Shown: positions 41,674 to 50,567 of the stretch, one piece after another | Numbering within the stretch: the first letter of the stretch is position 1 | Layout: every line of letters begins with the position of its first letter | Assembly: GCA_045599345.1 (NCBI GenBank) | Contig: JAZRVV010000052.1 | Location: 13,209-77,208 of the forward strand | From: UBA1227 sp045599345 | GTDB lineage: Bacteria > Bacillota > Clostridia > Oscillospirales > Acutalibacteraceae | DNA: 64,000 bases | Direction: 5' to 3' | Program-made: the position numbers and the translations under genes | The notes under the pieces: model-generated | Seen by the model: only the letters and a program-made list of their open reading frames with translations | Databases searched by the model: none | Told to the model about the DNA's origin: nothing

Positions 41674-44490
41674 ATGAGTAATTCTATTTTTTCGATTTCT
41701 ATAGCAGCGCTACTTCCTGCAGTTGCTGCAGTGATAATCTATCTGCTGGATAAAAAGACGGCCCTTTCAAAGATTAATCCAAAGGCCAAGCAGATAATTA
41801 TCGGCATCATCTTTGGTATACTCGCAATCCTCGGAACGGAATGGGGTATTCCATACAAGGTTGGTGCGCAGCTTAACTGTCGTGATGCAGCTGTTCTTGT
41901 AGCAGGCCTCATGTTTGGTGGCCCTGCTGGAATAATTGCTGGTTTGATAGGTGGTATCGAGCGCTTCATTGCTGTTGCTTGGGGCGTCGGCACCTATACT
42001 AGGGTAGCTTGCTCACTTTCGACTATCATTGCAGGTTTCTATTCCGCTGTTCTTAGAAAATATATGTTTGAGGACAAAAAGCCAACGTGGCTCTTGTCCT
42101 TCGCAATTGGTATTGTTATGGAAGTATTCCATCTGACGATGGTATTCATAACAAACGTAAATACCGCTGAAAAGGCAATGGAAGTTGTAATGACACTTAC
42201 AATTCCAATGCTTCTCGCTAACGGCTTGTCTGTTATGGTCAGTGGTATTGCTTTGACTTTTGTAGCAGGTGAGTTTAAGAGGGAGCGAGTAAAGTCCGCA
42301 CGTATCTCACAGACGGTACAGCGCTGGCTACTCCTCACAGTTATTATTGCTTTCCTTGTTACTTCAGGATTTATCTTTGGCCTTCAAAATCAGCTTGCAA
42401 AGAATCAGACTGAGACAACTCTCAAAATGGCTGCAGAGGACGTTGCACTGGATATCCTTGATGCATCTGATCGCAACATCCTTGGAATTGCTCACAGGGT
42501 TTCACAGGAGGCTGAGCTTGGTCAAGATATCAGTGCTATAGCTGAGGAAAATGACTTGTCTGAGATAAGCTATATTAACGACAAGGGCATTATCTACAAG
42601 AGCACAGAGCCAAGCTATATTGGTTTTGATATGTCATCAGGAGAACAGGCAAAAGAATTCCTTTGCTTGCTCGGTGACACAGAGGAATATGTTCAGGCCT
42701 ATGGCCCAATCACTAGCGATCCTAATACTTCTCGCAAGTATGCTGGTGTTAAGACTACAGATGGATTTATTCAGGTTGGATATGACGCTGAACGCTTCCA
42801 AAAGGACATAGACACTCAGGTGACTTACATATCACAAAACCGTCATGTTGGTGAGACTGGATTTGTCATCATCGCCAATAATAATCTTGATATAGTTTGC
42901 GCACCAAAAGAAGTAGGAAATATTGAACTTCAAAACAAGGGCAAACTTCCAGATGAAGGCAAGGTGTTTAACCTCATCGTTGATGGTGTTGTACACAGGG
43001 CTATGTTTAACCAAAGTACAGAAGGTTATTTCATCATCGCTGTCCTTCCACAGACAGAGGCACTTGAGGCACGTGACCTTGCACTCTATGTAAATGCTTT
43101 TATGGAAGTGCTTGTATTCGCTGTTCTTTTCGCCCTTATTTACTTACTCATTAAGAAGGTAGTTGTAAACCAGATTAAGGAAATCAACTCCTCACTTTCA
43201 AAGATTACTGACGGTGACCTTGATGTTGTTGTTGATGTTCGCTCCAACGAGGAGTTTGCATCGCTCTCAGACGACATCAACAAGACTGTTGATACATTGA
43301 AGCACTACATCGATGAGGCTTCTGCTCGCATTGATGAGGAGCTCAATTTTGCTAAGAATATTCAGGCATCTGCTTTGCCTTCTGTATTCCCAGCATTCCC
43401 TCAGCGTCCTGAGATAGACATCTTTGCAAGCATGGATCCTGCAAAAGAAGTCGGTGGTGACTTCTATGACTTCTACTTTACACACATGTACAAGTTTAAC
43501 TTCCTTGTTGCGGATGTATCTGGTAAGGGAATCCCAGCAGCGATGTTTATGATGCGTGCAAAGACAGAACTCAAGAGTCTTACAGAAACTGATATGCCAA
43601 TTGAGGAAGTATTTACCCGTGGTAATGCTGCCCTCTGCGAGGGCAATGATGCCGGCATGTTCGTTACAGCATGGCAGGGAAGTATCGATCTTCAAAGTGG
43701 CCTCGTCAAGTATGCGAACGCGGGTCATAACCCGCCACTTGTTCGCCACGCTGACGGCAAGTTTGAATATCTTCACGGCCGCCCTGGCTTTGTTCTTGCC
43801 GGCATGGATACTGTTAAGTACAAGCCACAGGAATTACAGCTTGGCCCTGGAGACATAGTATTTGTTTACACGGATGGTGTGACTGAGGCTACAAATGCAG
43901 AGCAAGAGCTCTATGGTGAAGACAGATTGCTCGCTGCTGCAAACTCAAAGTATTTTGACTCAGCAGAGGAACTCTGCCACCACATCAAAGCGGATGTGGA
44001 TGCATTTGTTGGTGACGCACCACAGTTTGACGATATTACAATGGTTGCCTTTAGGTTCCTTGGTATCCCAGAGGTACCATCAATAACCTTTGCTGAGGCA
44101 AAGATAGACGATATCACAGCAGTAACTGCCTTTGTTGAAGAGGAGTTTGAAAAGCGTGATATCAGTCCAAAGGTTACTGTTGCAATGAGTATTGCAATAG
44201 ATGAAATCTACAGCAACATTGTAAAGTATGGCTATAGGGATACAGTGGGACCTATTAAGGTTGAGATCATTGAAAAGCAAGAGCCACATGCAATATGCAT
44301 CAAGTTCATTGATATGGCGTCACCATATAACCCACTTATGAAGAAAGACCCAGATATCACACTCTCAGCTGAGGAGCGTGGCATCGGTGGACTTGGAATC
44401 TTTATGGTCAAGAAATCAATGGACGATGTTAAATACAGGTATGAGAACGGTCAGAATGTATTGACGTTGATCAAGAATTTAGACGACTAG
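41674..44490 (+). CDS. membrane SpoIIE-type phosphatase fused to an RsbW-type kinase
   Basis: 938 residues. Domains in order: a LytS-type 5-6 helix membrane region (1-205, with VGAQLNCRDAAVLVAGLMFGG); a helix at about 217-237; an extracellular sensor (about 240-465, Cache-like); a helix at about 468-495; HAMP (about 495-550); a PP2C/SpoIIE phosphatase (575-790, VGGDFYDFY, DVSGKGIPAAMFM, DGVTEATN, FDDITMV); and a GHKL kinase (about 800-938) with DEIYSNIVKYGY and GGLGIFMVKKSMD. Such a protein can both dephosphorylate and phosphorylate a STAS partner. A STAS domain is encoded two genes downstream. It is not the sporulation SpoIIE, whose membrane region differs. Confidence 0.9.
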   Translation: MSNSIFSISIAALLPAVAAVIIYLLDKKTALSKINPKAKQIIIGIIFGILAILGTEWGIPYKVGAQLNCRDAAVLVAGLMFGGPAGIIAGLIGGIERFIAVAWGVGTYTRVACSLSTIIAGFYSAVLRKYMFEDKKPTWLLSFAIGIVMEVFHLTMVFITNVNTAEKAMEVVMTLTIPMLLANGLSVMVSGIALTFVAGEFKRERVKSARISQTVQRWLLLTVIIAFLVTSGFIFGLQNQLAKNQTETTLKMAAEDVALDILDASDRNILGIAHRVSQEAELGQDISAIAEENDLSEISYINDKGIIYKSTEPSYIGFDMSSGEQAKEFLCLLGDTEEYVQAYGPITSDPNTSRKYAGVKTTDGFIQVGYDAERFQKDIDTQVTYISQNRHVGETGFVIIANNNLDIVCAPKEVGNIELQNKGKLPDEGKVFNLIVDGVVHRAMFNQSTEGYFIIAVLPQTEALEARDLALYVNAFMEVLVFAVLFALIYLLIKKVVVNQIKEINSSLSKITDGDLDVVVDVRSNEEFASLSDDINKTVDTLKHYIDEASARIDEELNFAKNIQASALPSVFPAFPQRPEIDIFASMDPAKEVGGDFYDFYFTHMYKFNFLVADVSGKGIPAAMFMMRAKTELKSLTETDMPIEEVFTRGNAALCEGNDAGMFVTAWQGSIDLQSGLVKYANAGHNPPLVRHADGKFEYLHGRPGFVLAGMDTVKYKPQELQLGPGDIVFVYTDGVTEATNAEQELYGEDRLLAAANSKYFDSAEELCHHIKADVDAFVGDAPQFDDITMVAFRFLGIPEVPSITFAEAKIDDITAVTAFVEEEFEKRDISPKVTVAMSIAIDEIYSNIVKYGYRDTVGPIKVEIIEKQEPHAICIKFIDMASPYNPLMKKDPDITLSAEERGIGGLGIFMVKKSMDDVKYRYENGQNVLTLIKNLDD

Positions 44491-44502
44491 ACTGGAGACA
44501 AA

Positions 44503-45078
44503 ATGAACGTATTAGAGGAAGCAATTGCCTTTGCGACAAAAGCCCATGAGGGCCAGACACGCAAGATGTCAAATACCCCTTACATCTTGCATCCGCTAGA
44601 AGTAGCGGCGATAGCCGGCACAATGACGGATGAGCTAGAGGTCATGGCTGCAGCAGTCTTGCACGACACAGTCGAGGACTGCAACGTCGACCCTATCACA
44701 ATCCGTGACAAGTTCGGCTCCCGTGTCTATGCCCTTGTCATGTCAGAGACAGAGGACAAGATGCTTGACATTTCACTTGTTGACTCTTGGAAGACAAGGA
44801 AAGAGGACTCACTCATTGTCCTTAAAACTACCAAGGACCGTGGTGTGAAAGTCCTTTGGCTTTCAGACAAGCTCTCTAATCTTCGCTCCTTTTATCGTGA
44901 ATCCGAAAAGAGTGGAGGCGAGTTTTTAACTCACCTCCACCAGAAGGATCCCAAGATGCAATACTGGTACTTTAGCAGTATTGCAGAGCTCTTGGAATCA
45001 GAGCTTCGTGACACAGATGCTTACAAAGAATATGTGGATCTGTTAGAAAAATTTGCAAAGAACGTAGGTGCTATTTGA
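44503..45078 (+). CDS. small HD-domain hydrolase, RelA/SpoT (alarmone hydrolase)-like
   Basis: 191 residues. The HD pattern is FATKAHEGQTRKMSNTPYI then HPLEVAAI, AAAVLHDTVEDC (metal-binding HD and the ED pair typical of (p)ppGpp hydrolases) and LWLSDKLSNLRS. This resembles the stand-alone SpoT hydrolase domain (Mesh1-like small alarmone hydrolase); no synthetase domain is attached. Other nucleotides are possible substrates. It sits between the phosphatase/kinase gene (12 bases upstream) and the STAS-kinase gene (TGATG overlap), so it is probably part of that circuit. Confidence 0.82.
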   Translation: MNVLEEAIAFATKAHEGQTRKMSNTPYILHPLEVAAIAGTMTDELEVMAAAVLHDTVEDCNVDPITIRDKFGSRVYALVMSETEDKMLDISLVDSWKTRKEDSLIVLKTTKDRGVKVLWLSDKLSNLRSFYRESEKSGGEFLTHLHQKDPKMQYWYFSSIAELLESELRDTDAYKEYVDLLEKFAKNVGAI

Positions 45079-46256
45079 TGTCCCTTATAAACAGCAAAAT
45101 TGAAGATGGTGTATTGACACTTATGCCAACTGGTCGAATCGACTCAACAAACGCACCTGACATTCAGGCTGAAATTGATGAAATTATTTCAGCCACATCT
45201 CATGATGCAGTAGTCTTAGATGCAGAGGACTTAAGTTATATTTCTAGTGCTGGCCTTAGAATAGTATTAAAGCTTGGCAAAACAGAGAAGAAATTTGAAG
45301 TAATTAATGCCAACACAGAAGTATATGACATTTTTGACATGACAGGATTTTCTGAAATCCTAACAATAAAAAAAGCCTACCGTAAGTTCTCGGTAGACGG
45401 TTGTGAAATTATTGGTAAGGGTGCCAAGGGCACTGTTTACCGCTATGACCCAGAGACAATAGTCAAGGTCTATAACAACTCAGACAGCCTTCCCGCTATA
45501 CAACGTGAGCGAGAGCTTGCAAGGAAGGCATTTGTATTGGGCGTTCCAACTGCCATTTCATATGATGTAGTTAAAGTTGGAGATAAGTATGGCTCTGTTT
45601 TTGAACTCCTTGATACCAAGTCACTCTCAGAGTACATTGCAGACGAGCCAGAAAATTTTGATAAGTACGTTAAGTGTTTTGCGGATTTGCTTTTGCAAAT
45701 TCATGACACAGATGTGAGCCCTGATGACATGCCAAGTGGCAAGGAAAAGTTTTTAAGGCGTGTTGAGCATGTCAAAGGCTTTGTTCCAGATGATATGTAT
45801 CAAGGACTTCGTGACCTAATAGATGCAGTGCCAGAGCAAACCAAAATGCTCCACTGTGACTATCATACTAACAATGTACTTTTGCAAAATGGCGAAGTAA
45901 TCCTCATTGATATGGATACACTCTCATATGGTCATCCAATCTTTGAACTCGCCAACATCCACATTGCCTATGTTGGATTTGGCATTGTAAATCCCAAGAT
46001 GGTTGAGAACTTTATTGGACTCCCATATGAGACCACTAAAAAGATCTGGGATAAATTCCTTCGCTATTACCTTGGCACAGATGATGAGGAACGCATAAAG
46101 GATGTTGAACGCAAGGTTAGCATCTTAAGTTACCTTAGATACCTTCGCCACGTACATCGTCGTGGCATTAATACAGAAGAAGACAAACTAGTTGTTGATG
46201 CCTGCCTTAACAAGGTTGAAGAACTCTTAAAGCAGGTTGATTCCCTAGATTTTTAA
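45078..46256 (+). CDS. STAS domain fused to an aminoglycoside-phosphotransferase-like kinase
   Basis: 392 residues. Residues 1-105 form a STAS (anti-sigma antagonist) domain: LTLMPTGRIDSTNAPDIQAE at the start and DLSYISSAGLRIVLK near 55-70, whose Ser is the usual phosphorylation site. Residues 110-392 form a kinase of the APH/choline kinase fold: GKGAKGTVYRY (Gly loop) and IVKVYNN (Lys), HCDYHTNNVLL near 260 (catalytic loop H-x-D-x4-N) and LIDMDTLSYG near 277. All catalytic residues are present. The likely logic is STAS phosphorylation controlling the kinase or its partner. The start is the ATG at 45078, after AGGTG at 45066-45070. Confidence 0.88.
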   Translation: MSLINSKIEDGVLTLMPTGRIDSTNAPDIQAEIDEIISATSHDAVVLDAEDLSYISSAGLRIVLKLGKTEKKFEVINANTEVYDIFDMTGFSEILTIKKAYRKFSVDGCEIIGKGAKGTVYRYDPETIVKVYNNSDSLPAIQRERELARKAFVLGVPTAISYDVVKVGDKYGSVFELLDTKSLSEYIADEPENFDKYVKCFADLLLQIHDTDVSPDDMPSGKEKFLRRVEHVKGFVPDDMYQGLRDLIDAVPEQTKMLHCDYHTNNVLLQNGEVILIDMDTLSYGHPIFELANIHIAYVGFGIVNPKMVENFIGLPYETTKKIWDKFLRYYLGTDDEERIKDVERKVSILSYLRYLRHVHRRGINTEEDKLVVDACLNKVEELLKQVDSLDF

Positions 46257-46287
46257 AATAGTAAATGATGTAATCGAGGCGTTTTAA

Positions 46288-47106
46288 ATGATACAAGATA
46301 TCTCTCCAAAAAAGTATCATGTTGAGTACAGCAAAATAGAGCCACAACCAACTGACAAGGTTTTAGCCTTTACAGATGGCAAGATTTTGCTTAAAACTGA
46401 TGAAAAAGACATAGTTTTCCCAGAGGCAAAAGATGTTGATTCTTGCCTTATCTATGCGTTTTCCATCGATGATGAGAAGTTTTTCTTGGCAACGCAACCA
46501 CTCACAATTTTGGGTTTCCAATACTGTGACTTAAGGAGCCAGATGTTCAAAGGTCCAGAATACTATGCATTCGCTGTTATCACAGGAATGCATCTTAATA
46601 CTTGGTACACCGACAATGTCTATTGTGGTAGATGTGGCACTAAAACAGAGCATGATGACAAAGAGCGAATGCTCAGATGTCCAAACTGTGGCAATCAAAT
46701 TTTTCCAAAGATCTGCCCAGCTGTAATAGTTGGTGTAGTGTACGAGGATAAACTCCTTGTTACAAGATATACACGTGGTTTTGGTGGCAATGCCCTTGTT
46801 GCAGGTTTCTGTGAAATAGGAGAGACCGTTGAGGATACAGTAAGGCGAGAGGTCAAGGAAGAGACAGGACTGAGTGTCAAAAACTTCCGCTATTACAAAT
46901 CTCAGCCTTGGGGAATTGTATCTGACCTTTTGATTGGTGTTTTCTGCGAGGTCGATGGTGAACCAAGTATCTCGCTTGATGATAACGAGCTTGCAGAGGC
47001 TGAATTTAAAACAAGAGAAGAATTACCGAGTTTTGACTATAATCCAAGCCTTACTGGTGAAATGATTACAGTTTTCAAAGAAGGAAAAGTGTATGGAACA
47101 AGATAA
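46288..47106 (+). CDS. nudC: NAD+ diphosphatase / NADH pyrophosphatase (NudC type)
   Basis: 272 residues: an N-terminal domain, a C4 zinc ribbon (YCGRCGTKTEH ... RCPNCG, about 111-133) and a Nudix domain with box GFCEIGETVEDTVRREVKEE (about 172-191). SQPWG after the box corresponds to the SQPWPFP motif of NADH pyrophosphatases. Relatives split NAD(H) to NMN(H) and AMP and can remove NAD caps from RNA. Only a weak ribosome site (CGAGGCG) precedes it. It overlaps trkH by 14 bases. Confidence 0.92.
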   Translation: MIQDISPKKYHVEYSKIEPQPTDKVLAFTDGKILLKTDEKDIVFPEAKDVDSCLIYAFSIDDEKFFLATQPLTILGFQYCDLRSQMFKGPEYYAFAVITGMHLNTWYTDNVYCGRCGTKTEHDDKERMLRCPNCGNQIFPKICPAVIVGVVYEDKLLVTRYTRGFGGNALVAGFCEIGETVEDTVRREVKEETGLSVKNFRYYKSQPWGIVSDLLIGVFCEVDGEPSISLDDNELAEAEFKTREELPSFDYNPSLTGEMITVFKEGKVYGTR

Positions 47107-48583
47107 TTTGATTAAATCTTATTACATGGCAATGCTCAAGTGCTTATCGTATGTTTTCATCATGGTAGGCGTTGTTACCGTTTTGCCTGCATTTATGACT
47201 TTCTTTTATAGGGATGAAGAGCCTTATATGTGGTGCTTTGTCTTTCCTGGCATACTCTATATCTTTGTTGGATATTTCATCCACCTTTGTACAGAGGGGT
47301 ATGCAGTAACCAACCTCAAGCGAAACGGTGGTTCGCTGATGGTATTGCTACTCTGGATTGTCTCAATCCTACTTGGTGCTATTCCATTTGTGCTCACAAA
47401 GCAGTACACCTTTGTACAGGCACTTTTTGAATCGACCAGTGGATTTACGACAACTGGTTTTACAGTAACAGACGTTGCAAATGCTCCACACATTGTACTT
47501 ATGTATCGCTCACTGCTCCACTTGCTCGGTGGCGTTGGACTCGTACTTATCTTGAGTCTCATACTATCCAAAACATTCGGAATGCAGTTTTATATGGCAG
47601 AGGGACATCTCGACAGATTGGCACCAAGCCTTAGGAACTCTGCGCGAGTTATCCTTCTTATTTATCTTGGCCTTATCATTGGTGGCACAGTCCTCTTTAT
47701 CGTTTTTGGAATGCCGGCATTTGATGCTATAAACCATGCCATTTCAGCCGTATCAACCGGTGGCTTCTCAACAAGGGTAGAAAGCATAGGTTACTGGCAC
47801 AGTGTGCCAATAGACATAACAGCAGTAGTGCTTATGATAATGGGCGCTACAAACTTTATGACAACAATGCTCATCTTAAAGGGCAAGTTCCGTGACGCCC
47901 TTCTCAACGATGAGACATTGATTACAATCTTTTTAATCGCAATTGTATCTCCGATAGTAATAGTTCAATTACTTGTAAATGGTGTCTGTCAAAACACCTT
48001 GTCTGCAATAGACAATGGTATTTTCCAGGTAGTATCACTACTTACAACTACTGGACTTTCAACAATTGATAATTTCTTGCCTCAGGTAACATTCGCTATG
48101 GCACCAATACTTCTCCTTATGATTGTTGGTGGTAACAGTGGATCAACTGCTGGTGGCATCAAAGCTTATCGTGCAGCTTTTGGTATCAAGAGTGTCCTCT
48201 ATGATGCTAGAAGCGAAATCGAAGCTGGTCGTATTCACAGAGCAAGATTTGTTTATCGCTTTGGCAAGCAGGACAATATTGATGCAACAGAACAAAGCAA
48301 AAATCATACATACATTGTGATGTATCTCTTGCTTGGACTTCTTGGAACCTTTGGTCTAACCCTCTGTGGATATTCATTCCAAGCAAGCTTGATTGAGTCT
48401 TTCTCGGCACTCGGCACAGTAGGACTTTCAATTGGTATTGTTGGACCTGATATGAGCAATTTTGCAATGTTTATCATCATTCTTGAGATGATAATTGCTC
48501 GTCTTGAAATATATATCGTTATCCTTGGCGGTGCTCGTATTGTAGCTGATATCAAGGAACTCGTAGCAAAGGTGAAAAAATGA
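47093..48583 (+). CDS. trkH: TrkH family potassium uptake protein
   Basis: 496-residue membrane channel/transporter with the four pore segments of the superfamily: TSGFTTTGFTV near 122, ISAVSTGGFST near 223, VSLLTTTGLST near 314 and SALGTVGLSI near 441. The first three keep TTG or STGG filter glycines. Its usual cytoplasmic gating partner (TrkA/KtrA ring) is not adjacent. It overlaps both nudC and the following reductase gene, so it is firmly inside this operon. Confidence 0.94.
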   Translation: MEQDNLIKSYYMAMLKCLSYVFIMVGVVTVLPAFMTFFYRDEEPYMWCFVFPGILYIFVGYFIHLCTEGYAVTNLKRNGGSLMVLLLWIVSILLGAIPFVLTKQYTFVQALFESTSGFTTTGFTVTDVANAPHIVLMYRSLLHLLGGVGLVLILSLILSKTFGMQFYMAEGHLDRLAPSLRNSARVILLIYLGLIIGGTVLFIVFGMPAFDAINHAISAVSTGGFSTRVESIGYWHSVPIDITAVVLMIMGATNFMTTMLILKGKFRDALLNDETLITIFLIAIVSPIVIVQLLVNGVCQNTLSAIDNGIFQVVSLLTTTGLSTIDNFLPQVTFAMAPILLLMIVGGNSGSTAGGIKAYRAAFGIKSVLYDARSEIEAGRIHRARFVYRFGKQDNIDATEQSKNHTYIVMYLLLGLLGTFGLTLCGYSFQASLIESFSALGTVGLSIGIVGPDMSNFAMFIIILEMIIARLEIYIVILGGARIVADIKELVAKVKK

Positions 48584-49602
48584 GAATTGCATTAATTGGC
48601 GCTGGCAGTATCGGCGCACCACTTGCCGTAACAATGACGGAAAAAGGCTATGACGTTGATGTCGTAGCGCATGGCGAGGAAAAAGCCAAGCTTTTTAGGG
48701 AACAAGGCTTTTATATCACAGGCACACTGGGCGAACATCACGAAAAGCTAAATGCTTTTCCATCGGTCGATGCTCTAAATGGGGAATACGATGTATGCCT
48801 TATTGCAACAAAGTATCAACAGATGCCAGAGATGGCGCGAGCAATGCTCCCACATCTTAAACCAAATTCGCTCGTTGTTGCTGTCCAAAACGGAATTGTA
48901 ATAGACAGCCTCATTGAGGTTGTGGGAAGCGAGCGGGCAGTAGCTTGTATGATAGGCATTGGAGCAACGCTCAAGGATGCCAATCATGTTGAGGTAACTG
49001 CCGGCAATACGTTGATCCTTGGCATGGTAGATGACAAGGGTGATAAAGCATTACTCGAAGCAACAAGGGCAGCAATGTCATCGCTCACAAATACCGTTAT
49101 TGACGATGACATAATTGCAAGGCTCTTTGCAAAAGTTATATTTAATTCAACAATCAACAGTCTTGCTGGTATAACAGGCAAGACGACTGGGTATATCCTA
49201 GATACCAAGCATGCAAGGGAAATAACCCTTTGCATTATTAGAGAGGGCGTGGCTGTCGCTGACAAGATGGGGCTTACGCTCCCACGTTTCAATGCTCTTC
49301 CAAAGTATCAGAGCATAGCAAAGCATACATCGCGTCCTGCAAATATATTGCTCTCACAGTTTATACATCTCGGATTTTGGGTAGCTGCTAAAAATGTTAG
49401 ACCATCTACACTTCAGTCGCTTGAAAAAGGCAACATCACCGAGATAGATATAATGAATGGGTATATTGCAAGCAAGGCAGAGGAACTGGGCCTCAAGGCT
49501 CCCGTTAATGCTCAACTTGCAGAACTCATCCACAAACTAGAACGCAAAGAACTCACAATAGATCCAAGCAACATCTACAAAATTGAGACGGGAGGCAACT
49601 AA
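48580..49602 (+). CDS. ketopantoate reductase family protein (PanE/ApbA-like)
   Basis: 340 residues. It has a Rossmann NADPH motif IALIGAGSIGAPLA at the N-terminus, DVCLIATKYQQ and VAVQNGI, as in PanE/ApbA; the C-terminal helical domain has KVIFNSTINSLAGITG with the conserved Asn and a Lys. It may make pantoate for CoA but the family also holds other 2-oxo acid reductases, and no pan genes are nearby. It overlaps trkH by four bases. Confidence 0.85.
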   Translation: MRIALIGAGSIGAPLAVTMTEKGYDVDVVAHGEEKAKLFREQGFYITGTLGEHHEKLNAFPSVDALNGEYDVCLIATKYQQMPEMARAMLPHLKPNSLVVAVQNGIVIDSLIEVVGSERAVACMIGIGATLKDANHVEVTAGNTLILGMVDDKGDKALLEATRAAMSSLTNTVIDDDIIARLFAKVIFNSTINSLAGITGKTTGYILDTKHAREITLCIIREGVAVADKMGLTLPRFNALPKYQSIAKHTSRPANILLSQFIHLGFWVAAKNVRPSTLQSLEKGNITEIDIMNGYIASKAEELGLKAPVNAQLAELIHKLERKELTIDPSNIYKIETGGN

Positions 49603-49603
49603 T

Positions 49604-50524
49604 ATGCCTGAAAATGGAAAACTCGACACTGCGATGACTCAATTTTTATTAATTGATTCGCTTTCAAGTATCTACTTATCGTTACATATTATTGACCTTG
49701 AGAAGAATACTTCAGTAGAGTACAATGCTTCAAGCGCTATTAGGGAAGTTGCGACTAAAAATACTGATGCTGATCAGGTTATGGTTGCTACAATGAAACA
49801 TGTTGTAGTAAGTGAATATCAAGAGTCGGCTATCGCTTTTACAGATTTGCATACTGTTGCTGAGCGTATGCGTGGTAAACAGAGCATCACATCCGAGTTC
49901 ATAAGCGCTAATTTTGGTTGGTGCAGAGCTCGCTTCATTAGGATTAATGACAGGAGCCTTGACGAGTTACCAACTCGCGTAATCTTTGCGACTGAGGTTA
50001 TCGACGAAGAAAAGCGTCGTGAGGAAAACCTCATCCGTATCTCGCTTACGGATGAGCTCACAACTCTCCTTAATCGTCGCGCATATGAGGAGGAACTCAA
50101 GCTCTATAAGGACCTTTCAAAGACAGAAAACTTTACCTATGTTTCAATGGACTTAAACGGTCTGAAACGTGTCAATGATAACATCGGACATGCAGCAGGC
50201 GATGAGCTCATTATAGAAGCCGCCAAGATTATTCGTGCTTCAATGGGCAGGACCGGCAAGGTGTTTAGAACTGGCGGAGACGAGTTCCAAGCAATCCTCT
50301 TTGTTGAACCAAATAAAATAGACGAAATCACAAAGAGTATGTGTGATATGTGTGAGGCTTGGAAAGGCGAGTATAGCGACACAATGTCAATCTCATTTGG
50401 TGTTGCAAGCCAGTCGGAATTCCCTAATAAGAATGTCAAGGAACTTGGCAAAATCGCAGACAAGCGTATGTATCAAAACAAGGATGAGTATTACAAACGC
50501 ACAGGCCTTGACAGGCGTAAATAA
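49604..50524 (+). CDS. GGDEF-domain diguanylate cyclase with a PAS-like N-terminus
   Basis: 306 residues. The N-terminal ~140 residues resemble a PAS-type sensor ending in a coiled helix (EKRREENLIRISLTDELT). The GGDEF domain follows with LTTLLNRRAYEEEL, SMDLNGLKRVNDNIGH and FRTGGDEFQAI near 223, the intact active site for making cyclic di-GMP. No RxxD inhibitory site precedes GGDEF. The start is the ATG at 49604 after GGGAGG; last gene of the long operon. Confidence 0.92.
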   Translation: MPENGKLDTAMTQFLLIDSLSSIYLSLHIIDLEKNTSVEYNASSAIREVATKNTDADQVMVATMKHVVVSEYQESAIAFTDLHTVAERMRGKQSITSEFISANFGWCRARFIRINDRSLDELPTRVIFATEVIDEEKRREENLIRISLTDELTTLLNRRAYEEELKLYKDLSKTENFTYVSMDLNGLKRVNDNIGHAAGDELIIEAAKIIRASMGRTGKVFRTGGDEFQAILFVEPNKIDEITKSMCDMCEAWKGEYSDTMSISFGVASQSEFPNKNVKELGKIADKRMYQNKDEYYKRTGLDRRK

Positions 50525-50535
50525 GCAAAATCAAA

Positions 50536-50558
50536 GGACCAGCTCAATGAGCTGGTCC
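50536..50558. terminator. bidirectional terminator between convergent genes
   Basis: 10-bp perfect stem (50536-50545 with 50549-50558), 3-base loop, with A/T-rich flanks on both sides (CAAAATCAAA and ATTTTGCTTTT). It ends the queT-GGDEF operon and the convergent nitroreductase gene. Confidence 0.88.
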
Positions 50559-50567
50559 ATTTTGCTT

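Noticed and set aside
41674..44490. Reading the large phosphatase as sporulation SpoIIE
   Set aside because: Its membrane part is LytS-like with a separate sensor and HAMP, and it has a fused RsbW-type kinase, which SpoIIE lacks.
45405..46250. Reading the STAS-kinase protein as an aminoglycoside resistance gene
   Set aside because: The fold is shared, but the STAS fusion and the signalling operon argue for a regulatory or metabolic role.
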